NCBI RefSeq assembly: GCF_004786035.1 | Contig: NZ_CP035088.1 | Span: 904,001-968,000 of the forward strand | DNA length: 64,000 bases | Reading direction: 5' to 3' | DNA from: Pseudomonas viciae | GTDB taxonomy: Bacteria; Pseudomonadota; Gammaproteobacteria; Pseudomonadales; Pseudomonadaceae | Part shown: positions 1 to 10,916 of the stretch, piece after piece | Layout of the letters: each line of letters starts with the position of its first letter | Numbering within the stretch: the first letter of the stretch is position 1 | The notes under the pieces: model-generated | Told to the model about the DNA's origin: nothing | The model's database searches: none | What the model saw: the letters and a program-made list of their open reading frames with translations, nothing else | Made by a program: the position numbers and the translations under genes

Positions 1-418
1 GGAAGACGTGAAGCGTGAGTGATCGCCAAATGTCTTCAGCGTAGGCGGTTGTCACGGAGTCTTTCTTCAGTTCAAACCATGCCGTCGCCACGTTTTGAAA
101 GGTGTGCTCTGTCGCAGCTTTTTTCGCTTGGCGATCTGCATCGCGTTGCTCTTTCGGGTCCAGTCCTTGGGCAACCAGCTCCCTGGCCTCAACCGTGCGT
201 TTTCGCGCATGAGCCAGGCTGAGTTCCGGGAACGTCCCCAGTCCCATGTTGATCCGTTTCTTGGTCACGGGATGGATGTAGTTGAAATTCCAAAGCCTCG
301 AACCGTTGGTTCGGACTCGTAACTGAAGACCGTCGCCGTCGGTCAATGTGTAGTCTTTGTCCTTGGGCTTGGCGGCTTTGATTTTCAGGTCTGAAAGGCG
401 TGTGGCTCGGGCTCCCAT
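1..418 (-). CDS. Tyrosine integrase, N-terminal part (cut by window edge)
   Basis: The gene reads leftward out of the window, so only about the first 139 codons are visible. The protein begins MGARATRLSDLKIKAAKP and continues with LTDGDGLQLRV, LWNFNYIHP, MGLGTFPELSLAHAR and LVAQGLDPKEQR. This is the arm-type DNA-binding domain (DUF4102) of P4-like phage and island integrases, followed by the start of the SAM-like core-binding domain (TFQNVATAWFELKK). The catalytic Arg-His-Tyr domain lies outside, so integrity cannot be judged. ATG at 416-418 was chosen; an in-frame TTG about 10 codons upstream is possible. The gene lies immediately beyond the 3' end of ssrA and points the same way, the standard placement of an integrase at the edge of an island inserted into tmRNA. 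The family is clear; the mobility of the element is inferred. Confidence 0.88.
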   Translation of the reverse strand, partial: MGARATRLSDLKIKAAKPKDKDYTLTDGDGLQLRVRTNGSRLWNFNYIHPVTKKRINMGLGTFPELSLAHARKRTVEARELVAQGLDPKEQRDADRQAKKAATEHTFQNVATAWFELKKDSVTTAYAEDIWRSLTLHVF

Positions 419-420
419 GG

Positions 421-487
421 GTACTCCAACGCTGTTTGTGTATTCCAAAATTTACCAGTCACGGGCTTGGAATACGCCTTGGAATAC
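421..487. repeat. Four 9-bp repeats at the integrase start (candidate arm sites)
   Basis: Two direct copies of TTGGAATAC lie at 467-475 and 479-487. Two copies in the opposite orientation lie at 440-448 (GTATTCCAA, exact) and 421-429 (GTACTCCAA, one change). They sit between the integrase start and the ssrA 3' end. Integrases of this family bind short arm-type repeats near their attachment site, so these are candidates for such sites and for autoregulation. The repeats are seen; the function is inferred. Confidence 0.5.
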
Positions 488-563
488 ATTTCAAAATGGA
501 TCTGCCTGAAGCGCTGTGGAGCTCAATGGCCCTGAAACCCCCGTATTTACTGGATTTCAGGCA

Positions 564-590
564 CAAAAAAAGACGTCCGTGGACGTCTTT
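564..590 (-). terminator. Intrinsic terminator of ssrA
   Basis: The inverted repeat AAAGACGTCC / GGACGTCTTT (569-590) has a two-base loop and is followed, reading on the minus strand, by a run of T. It lies about 12 bases past the mature 3' end of tmRNA. This is a normal rho-independent terminator. Confidence 0.85.
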
Positions 591-601
591 AGATGATGAA
601 A

Positions 602-999
602 TGGTGGAGCCGGGGGGATTTGAACCCCCGTCCGCCAGTACTCCGCTGTCGGTACTACATGCGTAGCCGTGTCTATTAAGTTAACCCTCAGCGACCCGAC
701 GGGCAGGGTGCTTTGGGCGAGTTGTGTAAGTTTTAGCCGCTTCGTCCACAACGTACTGCACGGCGATTCTGTTCTATATGACAATCACTTTGGGTTTACA
801 GACATCCCCTGGTGATTGCTGGACCCGAAGGTACCAGAAGCTCAGGATCTAAGGCTGCTTACGCAGCGAGAGAGAATTCCTGGCCGTAGTTTTCGTCATT
901 GGCAACTATAAGAAGTTGCAACAGTGGATTTACGAGTTCTGTTACCAACTCGGCATGCACCTAAAGTTTCGCAACCGGCGTCGAATCCTAAACGGCCCC
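602..999 (-). ncRNA. ssrA: Transfer-messenger RNA (tmRNA)
   Basis: tmRNA rescues stalled ribosomes together with SmpB (encoded at 10317-10799). The 5' end GGGGCCG (993-999) pairs with CGGCTCC before the CCA end at 602, allowing one G-U. The T arm GGTTCAAATCCC is intact next to the 3' end. The resume codon and tag frame are at 859-903 and read ANDENYGQEFSLAA followed by TAA, a normal pseudomonad degradation tag ending in LAA-like residues. The length of 398 nt fits one-piece tmRNA. The 3' end is intact although an integrase gene adjoins it, as expected when an island restores the tRNA-like end on integration. Confidence 0.96.
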
Positions 1000-1094
1000 G
1001 AGCCTGTCGCTTCGTGAATCTGCTGAAGCGCCAAGCATTTGCAGTGTACGCCAATCCGCGTCGAAGGCCAACCCGAAGGTTGGCCGGGCGCGAG

Positions 1095-1385
1095 TTACTG
1101 CTGACCGCCTTTGGTGTTGTTCTGTAGCTTCTGGATAGCCTGGGTGGTCAGCGAGATGCAGTTCTTGGTGCCTTCTTCGGTGCCTTTGGCTTGCTCGGCC
1201 GAGGCCTGTCCGACGGTCGCGTCAATATCGGTCTTCAAGCCTTCGCTCATTTGTTCGGTACTGACCTTGGCGTCCTTGATTTTCTGCAGATTGATCTGGC
1301 AAAGGTCTGCCTGGCTATCTGCAAACACCGGAGAGGCCAACATCGCAGCGGAAATGAACAAGCCAGCAAATGCAATGTGCTTCAT
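1095..1385 (-). CDS. Small secreted protein of unknown function
   Basis: This encodes 96 residues. The N terminus MKHIAFAGLFISAAMLASPVFA is a clear Sec signal peptide with likely cleavage after VFA, giving a mature protein of about 74 residues. The mature part has exactly two cysteines (in DLCQINL and TKNCISL), which could form one periplasmic disulfide, and ends in a polar tail QNNTKGGQQ. The start is supported by AAGGAGAT six bases upstream of the ATG; a longer reading frame upstream is not needed. It lies between ssrA and the end of the lactate operon and appears to be its own transcription unit. I do not recognise a family beyond conserved Pseudomonas hypothetical proteins. Confidence 0.8.
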   Translation of the reverse strand: MKHIAFAGLFISAAMLASPVFADSQADLCQINLQKIKDAKVSTEQMSEGLKTDIDATVGQASAEQAKGTEEGTKNCISLTTQAIQKLQNNTKGGQQ

Positions 1386-1452
1386 GTGTATCTCCTTGAA
1401 CGTATGGTCTCGGCGCTGCCGGAGGGTCGCGGCCAGGCCCGAGTCGGTTGAG

Positions 1453-1471
1453 GGCCCGACACCGTCGGGCC
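1453..1471. other. GC-rich stem-loop between dld and the small secreted gene
   Basis: GGCCCGAC and GTCGGGCC form an 8-bp perfect stem with a three-base loop about 60 bases past the dld stop codon. There is no T run on either side, so it is a weak terminator candidate or an mRNA 3'-end stabiliser. Confidence 0.45.
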
Positions 1472-1533
1472 TATTCAAGTGACTACCGCGAAACGCAGGA
1501 ATTCGATTTTTCTTCGAGTCCTCTAGGGCGTTC

Positions 1534-4346
<2,813 letters not shown>

Positions 4347-4350
<4 letters not shown>

Positions 4351-5018
4351 TGGTCCTCCAGAATCAAGACCACCAGATCCTTTGGACCATGGGCGCCGTA
4401 GGCCAGGACTTGTTCGATGTCGGCGGTTTTCGACGGGCCCGACACCAGCAGGGCGTTGGTGGGCATGCCTTGGGCCCATTCGAATTCCTGTTGCACTTCA
4501 TAGAAGTTGTCGCGGATTTCACTGGCCTTGAGCAGGGCGAAATGCACCGGCGGTACCAGGCTCATCAGCCGTGGTTCTTCTCGCGTCGGCCAGAGAATCA
4601 GGCTACCGGTGGCGGCGATGGCGCCGAGGGTTCCGGTCAGGCTGGCGGGGGTGTCGTTGAACAGTTCGGCTTTCCATTCCTCTACCGGCCGGTCGTAGTA
4701 CTTGAGGGCCGGCAGGTCCGGATTGTTCGCCCAGAACTGTGTGATTTTTTGCCCGTGCGCTGTGGTCGGGGCGATGAGCAAACTCGGCAGCTGACGGTCA
4801 CGCAGCAATTGCGCCAGCAGCGCCGGCCAGCCTTCGCCGGACGTCAGGTGGATTTCGGTGTGCACCGCTTCCATCAATTTGCGCAATTGTGGGATGCGTT
4901 CCTCGGGCGCGTAGCGGTAGGTTTGCGTCACCAGATCGACATCGAAGTTGTCGGCAACCGGCGTGGTGCCGGTCAGACTTTTGCGCAGCTTGGCGAGGAT
5001 ATTGTTTTTGGCGCTCAT
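4347..5018 (-). CDS. lutC: L-lactate utilisation protein LutC (LldG)
   Basis: This is a 223-residue protein of the LUD family, the third component of the LutABC iron-sulfur complex that oxidises L-lactate to pyruvate. Recognisable parts are the N-terminal MSAKNNILAKLRKSL, the middle TGTLGAIAATGSLILWPTREEPRLMSL, and the C-terminal LLVSGPSKTADIEQ and GAHGPKDLVVLILED, typical of the family. It overlaps lutB upstream and dld downstream by four bases each, so the three are translationally coupled. Confidence 0.93.
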
Positions 5019-6472
5019 CGGCGGTCTCCCTGCTGGTTCAGGTGTTCGCGGGCCAGGTCATGCAATGAGCGGGCGGCGGGTTTGGGGGCGCTGTGGTTTT
5101 GGGTCCACGGGCCGATGTTTTTGGGCGTCAGGGCGCGCAAGCGGGTGGCGAAAAAACCGAATAGCCGATACAGCCGCGGCGAACTGTTGAGCCGGGCCCA
5201 GGTATTCCAGATGAAGCGTTCCTTGGGCGAGTATTTGCTGCCCTGGCCGCGCATTACCTGGTTCGGGCTGTTGGGCGCCTTGACGTTTTCTTCGCGCAGC
5301 CGCCGCAGCAGGGCGGGGATCGGAATCTTCACCGGGCAAACTTCACCGCAGGCGCCGCATAAGGAAGAGGCGCTCGGGTGGTCTGGCACTTTGGCCAGGC
5401 CGACCATGTGCGGCGTGATGATTTTTCCGATAGGCCCCGGGTAAACCTCACCGTAGGCATGGCCGCCGATTCGGGTATAGACCGGGCAATGATTCATACA
5501 AGCGCCGCAGCGAATGCAGTTCAGGGTCTGGCGCAATTCGCTGTCGGCAAACGCCTGGCTGCGACCGTTGTCCAGCAGCACCAGGTGGACTTCCTGGGGA
5601 CCGTCCAGTTCGTTGGCCTTGCGCGGGCCGGAGATCATGTTGACGTAGGTGGTGATGGGCTGGCCGAGGGCCGAACGGGTCAGCAGCGACAGTAGCGGCA
5701 CGACATCGCGCAGGTTCTCCACGACTTTTTCGATGCCGGTCACGGCGATGTGCACTGGTGGCACGGTGGTGGACATCCGCCCGTTGCCTTCGTTTTCCAC
5801 CAGCAACAGCGTGCCGGTTTCGGCGACGGCGAAGTTGACGCCCGAGACGCCGACGTCGGCCTCGAAGAATTTCTGCCGCAATACCTTGCGACCGATCTGA
5901 ATGAGTTGGTCAACGTCCTTGGTGTACTCCACGCCGAGTTTGTCGTGGAACAAGGACGCGACCTGACCGGCGTTCTTGTGGATCGCCGGCATAATGATGT
6001 GTGAAGGCTTCTCGTGATCGAGCTGGACGATGTACTCCCCCATGTCGGATTCGAGACATTCAATGTCCCGAGCCTCGAGGAAATGGTTCATCTCCATCTC
6101 TTCGCTGACCATCGATTTGCCCTTGATCACTTGCCGCGCCTCGTGAGCACGGATGATCGAGAGGACGATGCCATTGGCCTCGTCCACCGTTTCCGCCCAG
6201 TGCACGTTCACACCGTTGCGGGTCAGGTTGGTTTCAAGTTGCTCGAGCAGGTCGGGCAGCTTGGATAACGCGCGGGCGCGGACGGCATTGCCGAGCACTC
6301 GCAGGTGTTCTCTTTCGTGGGCATCGCTGAAAGACGTTGCCCGTTTGGTCATCAGTGAATCCATCGCGCTGCGAAAGTTGTTTCGCAGTTGCGTGTCGTC
6401 CAAAGCCTTGTGGGCTCGGGCGCGAAAATCTTCCTGCACCTCTACAGTCGGGATCAGCGTCGGCGTGCTCAT
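5015..6472 (-). CDS. lutB: L-lactate utilisation iron-sulfur protein LutB (LldF)
   Basis: The protein has 485 residues. An N-terminal LUD domain contains VNFAVAETGTLLLVENEGNGR and ISGPRKANELDGP. It is followed by a ferredoxin-like region with two cysteine clusters, CIRCGACMNHCPVY and LCGACGEVCPVKIP, that bind 4Fe-4S centres. With LutA and LutC it forms the L-lactate oxidase complex. The ATG at 6470-6472 (MSTPTLIPTV) was chosen because it overlaps the lutA stop by four bases; the frame stays open further upstream inside lutA without a plausible start. Confidence 0.93.
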   Translation of the reverse strand: MSTPTLIPTVEVQEDFRARAHKALDDTQLRNNFRSAMDSLMTKRATSFSDAHEREHLRVLGNAVRARALSKLPDLLEQLETNLTRNGVNVHWAETVDEANGIVLSIIRAHEARQVIKGKSMVSEEMEMNHFLEARDIECLESDMGEYIVQLDHEKPSHIIMPAIHKNAGQVASLFHDKLGVEYTKDVDQLIQIGRKVLRQKFFEADVGVSGVNFAVAETGTLLLVENEGNGRMSTTVPPVHIAVTGIEKVVENLRDVVPLLSLLTRSALGQPITTYVNMISGPRKANELDGPQEVHLVLLDNGRSQAFADSELRQTLNCIRCGACMNHCPVYTRIGGHAYGEVYPGPIGKIITPHMVGLAKVPDHPSASSLCGACGEVCPVKIPIPALLRRLREENVKAPNSPNQVMRGQGSKYSPKERFIWNTWARLNSSPRLYRLFGFFATRLRALTPKNIGPWTQNHSAPKPAARSLHDLAREHLNQQGDRR

Positions 6473-7293
6473 GCAACACCTCCGGTACGCTGCCAGAGGA
6501 AGCTCGCCAGATGCTGGCCGCGTAACGCCTCCTGCTGTTTTTCCAGTGCGCCGTTGATGTTCATCAGGCAGCCGCAATCGGCACTGATGACCTTGTGCGC
6601 GCCGGATTCCTTCAGCGCCCGGGTCTTGTCGGCCACCATCGCGCCGGAAATATCCGGCATGCGCACGCTGAACGTGCCACCAAAGCCACAGCATTCACTT
6701 TCATGGCTGTGCTCGACGCGCTCCACGTTGCGCAGCTGTGCCAATAACGCACGGCCATGCAGGTGGGTGTTCATTTCACGCCGGGCCGAGCAGGACGTGT
6801 GCAACGCGATTTTCACCGGCGCGCCGCTGTCCTGCAGCTGCACCTTGCAGACAAACAGCAGGAATTCGGCCAATTCATAGGTCCGGGCCGCCAGGGCCTG
6901 GACCTGTTTGAGCGTGTCGGGCTCATCCTTGAACAGGTCGGCGTAATGCTCGCGCAGCATGCCGGCGCAGGAGCCCGAGGGCACCACCACCGGATAATCG
7001 CCGGCAAACAGGGCCAGTTGCGCTCGCGCTACCGTCCGCGCCTGCTCGGTGTATCCCGAGGTGTAGGCCGGTTGACCGCAGCAACTTTGTCCTTGCGGGT
7101 ACTCCACCCGGATCCCTTCGCGCTCCAGCAGATGAATCGCATCCATCCCGGCTTCGGGATAGAACAGATCCACCACACATGTTCCGAACAGATAGACCCG
7201 TTGCGGTTTTTCGCTGGGGTACTGCCGAGGCTCGGGCAATGGCGGGGCGACTCGGGTCGCGTTCGGCACGGCGTTATAAAAAAGCTCGCTCAT
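6469..7293 (-). CDS. lutA: L-lactate utilisation protein LutA (LldE)
   Basis: This is a 274-residue protein with two CCG (cysteine-rich) domains, which bind a non-cubane Fe-S centre in related heterodisulfide reductases and glycolate oxidases. CCGQPAYTSG begins at residue 71 and ECCGFGGTFSVRMPDISG lies near residue 200. The VYLFGTCVVDLFYPEAG segment is typical of LutA. The ATG at 7291-7293 starts MSELFYNAVP. It is the first gene after the permease, 152 bases downstream of lldP. Confidence 0.93.
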   Translation of the reverse strand: MSELFYNAVPNATRVAPPLPEPRQYPSEKPQRVYLFGTCVVDLFYPEAGMDAIHLLEREGIRVEYPQGQSCCGQPAYTSGYTEQARTVARAQLALFAGDYPVVVPSGSCAGMLREHYADLFKDEPDTLKQVQALAARTYELAEFLLFVCKVQLQDSGAPVKIALHTSCSARREMNTHLHGRALLAQLRNVERVEHSHESECCGFGGTFSVRMPDISGAMVADKTRALKESGAHKVISADCGCLMNINGALEKQQEALRGQHLASFLWQRTGGVA

Positions 7294-7394
7294 CAGGCGT
7301 GTCTCCGGGTGGTCCCGGTTATCCGTCCGCTGAGGCTGCTGAAATATAGACAGGAAATCTTTCAGTAGCCTTGCAGACCCGGTGATCAATAGCA

Positions 7395-7418
7395 GACGCC
7401 GAATCGAGGTTCGGCGTC
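7395..7418 (+). terminator. Stem-loop in the lldP-lutA spacer
   Basis: GACGCCGAA (7395-7403) and TTCGGCGTC (7410-7418) form a perfect 9-bp stem, followed on the plus strand by GGTTTTTTT. This has the form of an intrinsic terminator for plus-strand transcription, against the direction of the operon. For the operon mRNA it is only a hairpin, possibly affecting the relative amounts of lldP and lut message. Confidence 0.55.
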
Positions 7419-7445
7419 GGTTTTTTTCGCTGTTACCTGTAGTAC

Positions 7446-9140
7446 TCAGTGCACCAGCATGCCGGTAAACCAGTAGGCCTGGGCCAAGGTGATCAGGCCG
7501 ACGATCGTTGCAAAGAATAGGCTGTGTTTGAGGGTGAAACGGAACAGATCCGACTCCTTGCCCACCAGCCCGGTCGCCGCGCAGGCCACCGCGATCGATT
7601 GTGGCGAAATCATCTTGCCGGTCACGCCGCCGCTGGTGTTCGCCGCGACGAGCAAGGTGTCGTTGACGCCGATCTGGTGCGCGGTGGTGGCTTGCAGCGA
7701 GCTGAACAGAGCGTTGGATGAGGTATCAGAACCGGTCAGGAATACCCCCAGCCAGCCCAGGAACGGCGAGAAGAACGGGAACGCCGCGCCGGTGCCAGCC
7801 AGCACCAAGGCCATGGTCGACGACATGCCCGAATAGTTGGTGACGAAGGCGAACGCCAGCACCATGCCGATGGACAGAATCGGCCAGCGCAGCTCGTAGA
7901 AAGTCTCTTTTAAAGTGGTAAGACCAGTTTTAAGGTTGATCTTCAACACCAGCATCGAGATCAAGGCCGAGAAGAAAATCGCCGTGCCGGTAGCGGAAAT
8001 CGGATCAAGCTTGAAGACCGCCGGGATGGCTGTCGGATTGACCACGATCGGCGCGACCTTGATCACCATCTGGTCCAGGTGCGGGATGGCGAAGTTGAAC
8101 ACCCAGCCGTACATGGAGCCGCCGGCGGCGAACATCGCCTTGAACGGTTTCAGGGTCCAGATTGTTACCAGCACGGTGAGGATCAGGAACGGTGACCAGG
8201 CCTTGATAATTTCCCCCAGGCTGTAGGGCGAAACCACAGTGCTGCGCGGCTGGCCGAAACCGCCGACGCTGGCGGTAACCGTTGCGCTGGAAGTGGCGCC
8301 AGCAATCTGGGCACCTGCGCTGCGCTTGGGCTGCCAGACTTTCAGGAACAGGGTCAGGGAAATCAGGCTGGCCAGGGCCGAGGTGATGTCCGGCAGTTCC
8401 GGGCCGATGAAGTTGGAGGTGAAGTACTGGGTGATGGCGAAGCTCAAGCCAGCGACCAACGCTGCTGGCCAGGTTTCCCGCACGCCGCGCAGGCCGTCCA
8501 TCATGAACACCAGCCAGAACGGCACGAACAGCGACAGCAGCGGCAACTGGCGACCGGTCATGGCGCCGATCTTGAACGCATCGATCCCGGTGACCTGGCC
8601 GGCCACGATGATCGGGATACCCAGCGCGCCGAACGCCACCGGGGCGGTGTTGGCGATCAGGCACAGGCCGGCGGCGTACAGAGGGTTGAAACCCAGGCCG
8701 ACCAACAGGGCGGCGGTGATCGCCACTGGCGCACCAAAACCGGCGGCACCTTCCAGGAATGCGCCGAAGCAAAAGCCGATCAACAGCACTTGCAGGCGTT
8801 GGTCATCGGTAATCGACAGCACCGAGCTGCGGATCACTTCGAACTGGCCGCTCTTGACCGTCAGTTTGTAGAGAAACACAGCGGCGACAATGATCCAGGC
8901 GATGGGCCACAGACCATAGGCAAAGCCATAACCGGCAGCGGCGAAGGCCATGTCGGCGGGCATTTGGAACGCAAAGATCGCCACGGCAATCGCCAGGGCC
9001 AGGGTGATGCTGCCGGCCACGTGCCCCTTGAGGCGAAACACCGCCAGGGCCAGGAAGAAAAACACGATGGGAATAACGGCCGCGAGTGCGGACAAGCCGA
9101 GGCTGCCGAGCGGGCTGTAGAGCTGTTGCCAGGTTTGCAT
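7446..9140 (-). CDS. lldP: L-lactate permease
   Basis: This 564-residue inner-membrane protein belongs to the LctP family and imports L- and D-lactate (and glycolate) with protons. It is strongly hydrophobic, with more than a dozen membrane segments. Family sequences include [38 protein letters not shown] and the C-terminal [19 protein letters not shown]. It starts at ATG 9138-9140 ([10 protein letters not shown]) and is the first gene of the operon, 53 bases downstream of the LldR-type operator. The stop codon lies just before the stem-loop in the lutA spacer. Confidence 0.95.
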   Translation of the reverse strand: MQTWQQLYSPLGSLGLSALAAVIPIVFFFLALAVFRLKGHVAGSITLALAIAVAIFAFQMPADMAFAAAGYGFAYGLWPIAWIIVAAVFLYKLTVKSGQFEVIRSSVLSITDDQRLQVLLIGFCFGAFLEGAAGFGAPVAITAALLVGLGFNPLYAAGLCLIANTAPVAFGALGIPIIVAGQVTGIDAFKIGAMTGRQLPLLSLFVPFWLVFMMDGLRGVRETWPAALVAGLSFAITQYFTSNFIGPELPDITSALASLISLTLFLKVWQPKRSAGAQIAGATSSATVTASVGGFGQPRSTVVSPYSLGEIIKAWSPFLILTVLVTIWTLKPFKAMFAAGGSMYGWVFNFAIPHLDQMVIKVAPIVVNPTAIPAVFKLDPISATGTAIFFSALISMLVLKINLKTGLTTLKETFYELRWPILSIGMVLAFAFVTNYSGMSSTMALVLAGTGAAFPFFSPFLGWLGVFLTGSDTSSNALFSSLQATTAHQIGVNDTLLVAANTSGGVTGKMISPQSIAVACAATGLVGKESDLFRFTLKHSLFFATIVGLITLAQAYWFTGMLVH

Positions 9141-9192
9141 AGTGGGTGGGCCCCTAATTGTTGTTGGTCAGGCACTGGTCAGCGGCTTGGTT

Positions 9193-9209
9193 AATTGGTA
9201 ATACCAATT
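9193..9209. promoter_or_regulatory. LldR operator in the lldP/lldR divergent region
   Basis: AATTGGTAATACCAATT is a perfect 17-bp palindrome centred on 9201. The core TTGGTAATACCAA fits the TNGTNNNACNA pattern bound by FadR-type GntR regulators such as LldR. It overlaps a plausible -35 box for lldR (TTTACA at 9208-9213, 17 bases before TAAAAG at 9231-9236) and lies 53 bases from the lldP start, so it could control both genes. Confidence 0.8.
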
Positions 9210-9402
9210 TACAATCGCTGTTGGCTAGGGTAAAAGCCTTGGTTGTCGTGTGTCAATTTGCCGCCCTGAAACTTTCGTCGAATAAGCGGTGCAGAGGGCA
9301 TCTGATCCGTTCGTGAAAAGCGCTTTTGGTGGGTGTGGCCGGGGCCCGGATGGGCCAGAATAGAGAGCCCGGCGAGCCGTCGGGATCGTGGAGAATCGAG
9401 TT

Positions 9403-10170
9403 ATGGGGTTTGATCAGATTCGTCAGCGCCGTTTGTCTGACGATATTGTCGAGCGGCTTGAAGGAATGATCCTTGAGGGCACGCTGAAATCCGGTGAGCG
9501 GCTGCCGGCTGAGCGGACCCTGGCCGAGCAGTTCGGCGTGTCACGCCCTTCGTTGCGCGAGGCGATCCAGAAACTGGCGGCCAAGGGCCTGTTGGTCAGT
9601 CGCCAGGGCGGCGGCAACTATGTGGTGGAGTCGCTGGGCTCGACGTTCAGTGATCCGCTGCTGCAACTGCTGGAAAGCAATCCCGAGGCGCAACGGGATT
9701 TGTTGGAGTTCCGCCATACGCTGGAAGCGTCCTGTGCCTACTACGCGGCGCTACGGGCTACGGATGTGGATCGCGAGCGACTGACGGCGGCTTTCGATGA
9801 GCTGCAGGATTGCTACTCACGGCACGACGAAGTCAGCCGGGCCGAGGAGGGCGCAGCGGATGCGCGGTTCCATCTGGCGATTGCCGAGGCCAGTCATAAC
9901 GCGGTGTTGCTGCACACCATTCGCGGGCTGTTCGATCTGCTCAAGCGCAACGTGGTGACCAACATCGGCGGCATGTACAAGCAGCGCAGCGAAACCCGCG
10001 ACATGCTGATCAGCCAGCACCGAGAGTTGTATCAAGCCATTATGGAAGGGCAGGCCGAGCAGGCGCGGGAAATTTCCAGCCGACATATTTTGTATGTGCA
10101 GGAGGTTTTGGAGGAGGTGCGTCAGGAAGTGCAGCGGGTGGCGCGGGCAGAGCGGCGCAAGGGGATGTAG
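9403..10170 (+). CDS. lldR: Lactate-responsive GntR/FadR-family repressor
   Basis: This is a 255-residue regulator. The N-terminal winged helix-turn-helix is clear (LKSGERLPAERTLAEQFGVSRPSLREAIQKLAAKGLLVSRQGGG). The C-terminal FCD ligand domain follows (LLEFRHTLEASCAYYAA, ADARFHLAIAEASHNAVLLH, HRELYQAIMEGQAEQAREISSRH). The His and Asp residues in DARFHLAIAEASHN fit the metal site of FCD domains. It is divergent from lldP with the matching palindrome between them, so it most likely represses lldP-lutABC-dld until lactate binds. ATG 9403, preceded by GGAG, was preferred to an upstream GTG at 9388. Confidence 0.9.
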   Translation: MGFDQIRQRRLSDDIVERLEGMILEGTLKSGERLPAERTLAEQFGVSRPSLREAIQKLAAKGLLVSRQGGGNYVVESLGSTFSDPLLQLLESNPEAQRDLLEFRHTLEASCAYYAALRATDVDRERLTAAFDELQDCYSRHDEVSRAEEGAADARFHLAIAEASHNAVLLHTIRGLFDLLKRNVVTNIGGMYKQRSETRDMLISQHRELYQAIMEGQAEQAREISSRHILYVQEVLEEVRQEVQRVARAERRKGM

Positions 10171-10203
10171 CCAGTTGGTTCTATAGTGATTGGGCGGCCG
10201 CAT

Positions 10204-10295
10204 TCGCGAGCAAGCCCGCTCCCACACTGGATCACTGTCGTACACATATTCTGTGTTCGCTAAAGATCCAATGTGGGAGCGGGCTTGCTCGCGAA
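10204..10295. repeat. Paired REP element (inverted)
   Basis: Two 23-base arms, 10204-10226 (starting TTCGCGAGCAAG) and 10273-10295 (ending CTTGCTCGCGAA), are perfect inverted repeats separated by 46 bases. Each arm carries the Pseudomonas REP core GAGCAAGC. The element lies between the convergent ends of lldR and smpB. Confidence 0.9.
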
Positions 10296-10316
10296 AGCGG
10301 TCTCAAGGCGAAAGAA

Positions 10317-10799
10317 TCAGTCTTCCTTGCCCTTGTTCCGCACCGCACGCTGCAGCTCGCGACCAGCGTCGCGTTCGCGTTCGGTATCGCGCTTGTCGTA
10401 TTCCTTCTTGCCCTTGCCCAGCGCGATCTCGCACTTGATCAAGTGCTTGCTCCAGTACAACGACGTGCAGACGCAGGCGTAACCCTTCTGTTGCACAGAC
10501 GCGAAGAGTTTTTCCAGCTCGCGTTTGTTCAGTAGCAGTTTGCGCGAGCGCGTCGGATCGGCAATCACGTGGGTGCTGGCGGTGGTCAGCGGCGAAATGT
10601 GGCTGCCCAGCAGCCAGGCTTCGCCGTCCTTGAGCAGCACATAGCTGTCGACCAGTTGCGCCTTGCCGGCACGCAAGCTCTTTACTTCCCAGCCGGCCAG
10701 GACCATGCCAGCCTCGAAACGTTGTTCGATGAAGTAATCGTGTCGCGCCTTTTTGTTTTGCGCGATGGTCCCTGTGGGGTGTTTCTTCTGTTTAGCCAT
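10317..10799 (-). CDS. smpB: SsrA-binding protein SmpB
   Basis: This 160-residue RNA-binding protein delivers tmRNA to stalled ribosomes. The sequence begins [26 protein letters not shown]. It contains [14 protein letters not shown] and [12 protein letters not shown], and ends in a basic tail ([22 protein letters not shown]) that occupies the mRNA channel. The start is ATG 10797-10799; a frame extending far upstream in the same phase is an antisense shadow of the next gene. Its partner RNA ssrA is 9 kb to the left. Confidence 0.97.
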   Translation of the reverse strand: MAKQKKHPTGTIAQNKKARHDYFIEQRFEAGMVLAGWEVKSLRAGKAQLVDSYVLLKDGEAWLLGSHISPLTTASTHVIADPTRSRKLLLNKRELEKLFASVQQKGYACVCTSLYWSKHLIKCEIALGKGKKEYDKRDTERERDAGRELQRAVRNKGKED

Positions 10800-10916
10800 A
10801 GGGGCGGCATTATAGGCAGTTGCGTGCGTGTCGGCTACGGTGAAGCTGCGTGCTTGAGCACGTTGAGTGAATCCCGGACAATGCGGCCTCTTTTTCGAAC
10901 GCTGGGCGTGATCACG

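Noticed and set aside
9388..9402. GTG 9388 as start of lldR
   Set aside because: The ATG at 9403 has a GGAG site at better spacing and the conserved N terminus begins around MGFDQIRQRR.
10171..10316. CRISPR-like repeats at the REP pairs
   Set aside because: Each locus has just one inverted pair, not direct repeats with regular spacers, and no cas gene is present in the window.
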